Positions 61,466 to 64,000 of a DNA stretch of 64,000 nucleotides are shown piece by piece. The position numbers and the translations under genes are program-made. The stretch spans positions 2,480,001-2,544,000 of the forward strand of contig NZ_CP147505.1 of NCBI RefSeq assembly GCF_037201915.1, read 5' to 3'. Under the pieces are notes generated by a model. That model was not told where the DNA came from. It did no database searches and saw only the letters and a list, made by a program, of their open reading frames with translations. The DNA is from Haloplanus sp. CK5-1. Its GTDB lineage: Archaea; Halobacteriota; Halobacteria; Halobacteriales; Haloferacaceae. Position 1 is the stretch's first letter, and each line of letters starts with the position of its first letter.

Positions 61466-64000
61466 ATGAGCACCGGTGTGAGTAAGCCGGATGATGAGTG
61501 GAAACCGTTTGGCCAAGCCCACCTGACTGACGCAATAGAGCGTGCCAATGCTCTCAATCAGTCGGTTTCCGAAGCTCATCCGAATCTGCTCACCATCTGG
61601 AACACCTCTGACGAGGAGCGGGCCAAACTCTTGGACGAGTATCTCGACGCTCTCGAAGCAGTCTGTCCCGACCCTCGGCTCATACCGCTTGATGAAACAG
61701 GGAAAGCGCCTGCCATCAGGGGAACGTGTAGCCTCGACTCTCAGCAAGCGCAAGAGATGCTCTACACGCCAGAGGAGGCTATCAAGGCCATCGAACGAGG
61801 GGCTAACGGCTTCGCCCTCTATGCAGGACGCTCGGACCACGGAACAGAGGACCTCGTCTTCGCAGACCACGACGACCTCCACGCATTCCCGCTTGACACC
61901 TTGCCCGATACCCTTACTGTCGTCTCTGGGTCGGGGGAGGGCTATCACGAGACCTTCGTGAATGCGGGCGACGTACGAAATGCGATGAGCGACGGTGGTG
62001 AAATTCGGGCGAGCAACTGGTACGTAGTAGTTCCCGGTTCCATCCACCCATCTGGCGGTATCTACCATCTCGAAAAAGAGCGCCCTATCGGGGAACTGGA
62101 AACCGACGACATTCCCGAAAGGCTCCGCCCCGCTACCGATTCCTACGACGGCGAGAACATCGAACTTTCGGGAGATTCGACAGACCGCTGTTTCACGAAT
62201 GAGTTGGGTATGTCACTCGATGAGGTACGAGAGTACGATGAGAAACTCGATGAACTGCTGAGAACCCCACCTCGGCCAGACCTCGACGCTGACATACAGG
62301 ATGACAGTGCTGTTGACGGCCACCTCATCTGGCGACTTCGATGGCATCACTTCCAGTTAGCCGACATCGAGGCTATCTGGCGACAGTACCGCCCTCGCTC
62401 GAAACTGGAGCGCGACGAGTGGGTCAAGCGACGGCTCCGCGAGTGTGGGATGCACGACGAACGCTGTCGCTATGATGGAAGCGAGCAATCCATCACCCTC
62501 CCCGAAACCCCGTCATACTCTGACTGGGACTGGCAGACTGGCACTACGGGCGATGAGACAGCCCTGACGCTGGAAGAAGCGCGTACCCGATGCCAGAGAC
62601 GCATCGATACGGCTCTCAGCAACGGGGCGCACACGCTGATAGACGCCCTGCCAGCGATGGGGAAAAGTAGCGGTGTCATTCGGGGAGCAGCGAAGACTGA
62701 GACTCCCATCAGTGTGTTCACTGCTCGGCACGACCTCTATGGTCAGTACAGCGAATGGTGCGAGGAACACGGCCTATCGTATCATCGGCTTCCGTCCTTC
62801 CACGAGGACTGTCCTACGGCTCGTGGCGAACACGGTGATGACTGGCGCGAGAAGGTACTCGACATCTACGACGAGGGAGTGATGGCCAACGAGATTCACA
62901 AGTGGGCCGAGCAGTATTTCGGTCAGTCACTCCCCTGTGATGACGGGCAAGAGTGTCCCTACAAACAGGGATGGGATTTCGAATCTGACGAGTACGATGT
63001 CCTCATCGGTCACTACCAGCACGCCTACAATCCAGACATCACGGCAGGGCGAGTCGCCGTCTTCGATGAGTTCCCTGCCGATTCGTTCCTGTTGGAATTC
63101 GAGGGCGACACGGTTACATCAGCGGTGTCGGCCTACGTTTCCGAACACGACGGCCTTCCCTTCGAAGACTTCACCGAACTGGTCGAAGTTCGTAACTCCG
63201 AAGAAGGGAAAGAAGCGCGCGAGTGGTTCGATGCCGACGACCTCGAACGAGACGGTGAGCCTGTCCTGAAAGATACGAGCGGGTCGGCCAATGCCTACGC
63301 GCCCCTACTCACATACACGATCCTCATCGGAGAGAACCTCGGGAACGGATGGGAACACGCCGACCTTGATAAAGGAGCAGGGGTCGGCACTCACCGCAAG
63401 GCGGCACAGAACCGAGATTCGGGCGAGGTGTTTCTACTCCTGCCGCCAGAACTGGATGGCGCGAGCGGTGTCATCGCCCTCGACGGAACGCCGACGCCCG
63501 ACCTCTGGCAACTGGCGGTCGATACTGGATTGAGCCACGCGCAAGTACTATCGGACGAGGAGCGGGCCGACTATCTCACCGATGCACTCGGTGATTCCAT
63601 CATCCAAACGACGGAGGCCACCAAGACGTATTCGAGCGGTACCTATGTCTCCCCAGAGAAGGATGGCCTTCTCTTCGAAGCGGTGGCCGAGCGTGAAGAG
63701 ACGAAGCCTGCCCTCATCTCGACAACAGAGGCCATTCGCCAATACGAGCAAGAAGGTGTACTCGCCTCTATCGGAACGCACGAGCACTACGGCAATCTGA
63801 AAGGGACGAACGAATTCCAACAGGAGCGGGTCGGCATCGTAGCAGGGAGCCAGCACTACGGAGACGATTACGTCGAACGATGGGGCGCACTCGCTGGCCA
63901 GAGTGTCGAACGCGGGGACGGCAAAGGGATGGACCTCGACTATGGCGAGTTCGGGAATAAGGTTCTCCGTCATATGCGAGAGCACGAGGTACTCCAAGCC
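61466..64000 (+). CDS. Primase-helicase-like replication protein, 3' end outside window
   Basis: At least 845 residues with no stop before the window end. ATG 61466 is preceded by GGAGGTG, a good ribosome-binding site. The N-terminal ~220 residues resemble a PrimPol-type primase (DLVFADHDDLHAF with acidic residues; WYVVVPGSIHPSGGIYHLE near 188, the VxPxS-xHPSG motif). A P-loop follows, DALPAMGKSSG (about 394-404), and Walker B VAVFDEFP near 530, so a helicase domain comes second. A mobile-element replication protein is the best reading. The middle has a Cys cluster (CPYKQ, CDDGQEC). Confidence 0.75.
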   Translation, partial: MSTGVSKPDDEWKPFGQAHLTDAIERANALNQSVSEAHPNLLTIWNTSDEERAKLLDEYLDALEAVCPDPRLIPLDETGKAPAIRGTCSLDSQQAQEMLYTPEEAIKAIERGANGFALYAGRSDHGTEDLVFADHDDLHAFPLDTLPDTLTVVSGSGEGYHETFVNAGDVRNAMSDGGEIRASNWYVVVPGSIHPSGGIYHLEKERPIGELETDDIPERLRPATDSYDGENIELSGDSTDRCFTNELGMSLDEVREYDEKLDELLRTPPRPDLDADIQDDSAVDGHLIWRLRWHHFQLADIEAIWRQYRPRSKLERDEWVKRRLRECGMHDERCRYDGSEQSITLPETPSYSDWDWQTGTTGDETALTLEEARTRCQRRIDTALSNGAHTLIDALPAMGKSSGVIRGAAKTETPISVFTARHDLYGQYSEWCEEHGLSYHRLPSFHEDCPTARGEHGDDWREKVLDIYDEGVMANEIHKWAEQYFGQSLPCDDGQECPYKQGWDFESDEYDVLIGHYQHAYNPDITAGRVAVFDEFPADSFLLEFEGDTVTSAVSAYVSEHDGLPFEDFTELVEVRNSEEGKEAREWFDADDLERDGEPVLKDTSGSANAYAPLLTYTILIGENLGNGWEHADLDKGAGVGTHRKAAQNRDSGEVFLLLPPELDGASGVIALDGTPTPDLWQLAVDTGLSHAQVLSDEERADYLTDALGDSIIQTTEATKTYSSGTYVSPEKDGLLFEAVAEREETKPALISTTEAIRQYEQEGVLASIGTHEHYGNLKGTNEFQQERVGIVAGSQHYGDDYVERWGALAGQSVERGDGKGMDLDYGEFGNKVLRHMREHEVLQA

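Overview
The window is a chromosomal segment of a halophilic archaeon (class Halobacteria). The evidence is high GC, strongly acidic proteins, archaeal-type ribosomal proteins with an RNase P protein gene inside the operon, leaderless genes behind TATA-like boxes, a Tat-lipoprotein solute-binding protein, an aIF2-beta gene, and IS6- and IS630-type insertion sequences of haloarchaeal character. The genus cannot be named from the sequence.

Layout. Positions 1-8509 (minus strand) carry a SPOUT methyltransferase followed by the S10/spc ribosomal cluster: L3, L4, L23, L2, S19, L22, S3, L29, RNase P component 1, S17, L14, L24, S4e, L5 and a truncated S14. Many genes overlap by 4 bp. A tRNA-Gly(GCC) and an IS6-family copy follow. 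From 9.7 to 17 kb there is a probable iron-responsive block with three DtxR-like palindromes, a GT75-like protein and a Fe(III) ABC transporter, followed by a membrane glycosyltransferase-like protein. From 17 to 26 kb lie a Vms1-like release factor, small haloarchaeal proteins, a His-rich MoaB/MogA, IlvD, an IS630 element read by a -1 frameshift, a PAS histidine kinase and a UbiA prenyltransferase fused to a lycopene-cyclase domain.

The most striking locus is at 26.1-29.8 kb. Three tightly packed genes encode a 73-aa ubiquitin-like protein ending in Phe-Gly, an E2-like protein with a single cysteine, and a fusion of a JAMM/JAB isopeptidase with an E1-like ThiF enzyme. They are divergent from an AAA+ ATPase and a winged-helix protein, with two GATA...TATC palindromes between the two arms. 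This looks like a compact, eukaryote-like ubiquitin-conjugation pathway in an archaeon.

From 30 to 48.5 kb is ordinary chromosome: CoA transferase, DRE-TIM lyase, aIF2-beta, FAH hydrolase, UspA, MsrB, HAD phosphatase, a nuclease-like/lamin-tail protein, an S-layer-like protein with an RND exporter, a DapA-family aldolase, PHP, an enolase-superfamily protein, a CARF-like regulator, a frameshifted PD-(D/E)XK nuclease and a MOSC protein. A second, inverted IS6 copy with a clean 8-bp target duplication sits at 48.6-49.3 kb. It is followed by glutaredoxin, a cobalamin adenosyltransferase and tRNA-Val(CAC).

Right after tRNA-Val the composition turns AT-rich and the gene content becomes that of a mobile or defence element (50.7 kb to the window end). 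It holds two GIY-YIG-like proteins, a 1240-aa type IIG-like restriction-methylase, zinc-finger and SWIM small proteins, a winged-helix regulator with a palindromic operator, an HExxH protein and a primase-helicase-like replication protein running off the end. Three copies of a ~45-bp intergenic repeat, each with ACTTCC-like half-sites exactly 30 bp apart, occur only in this island.
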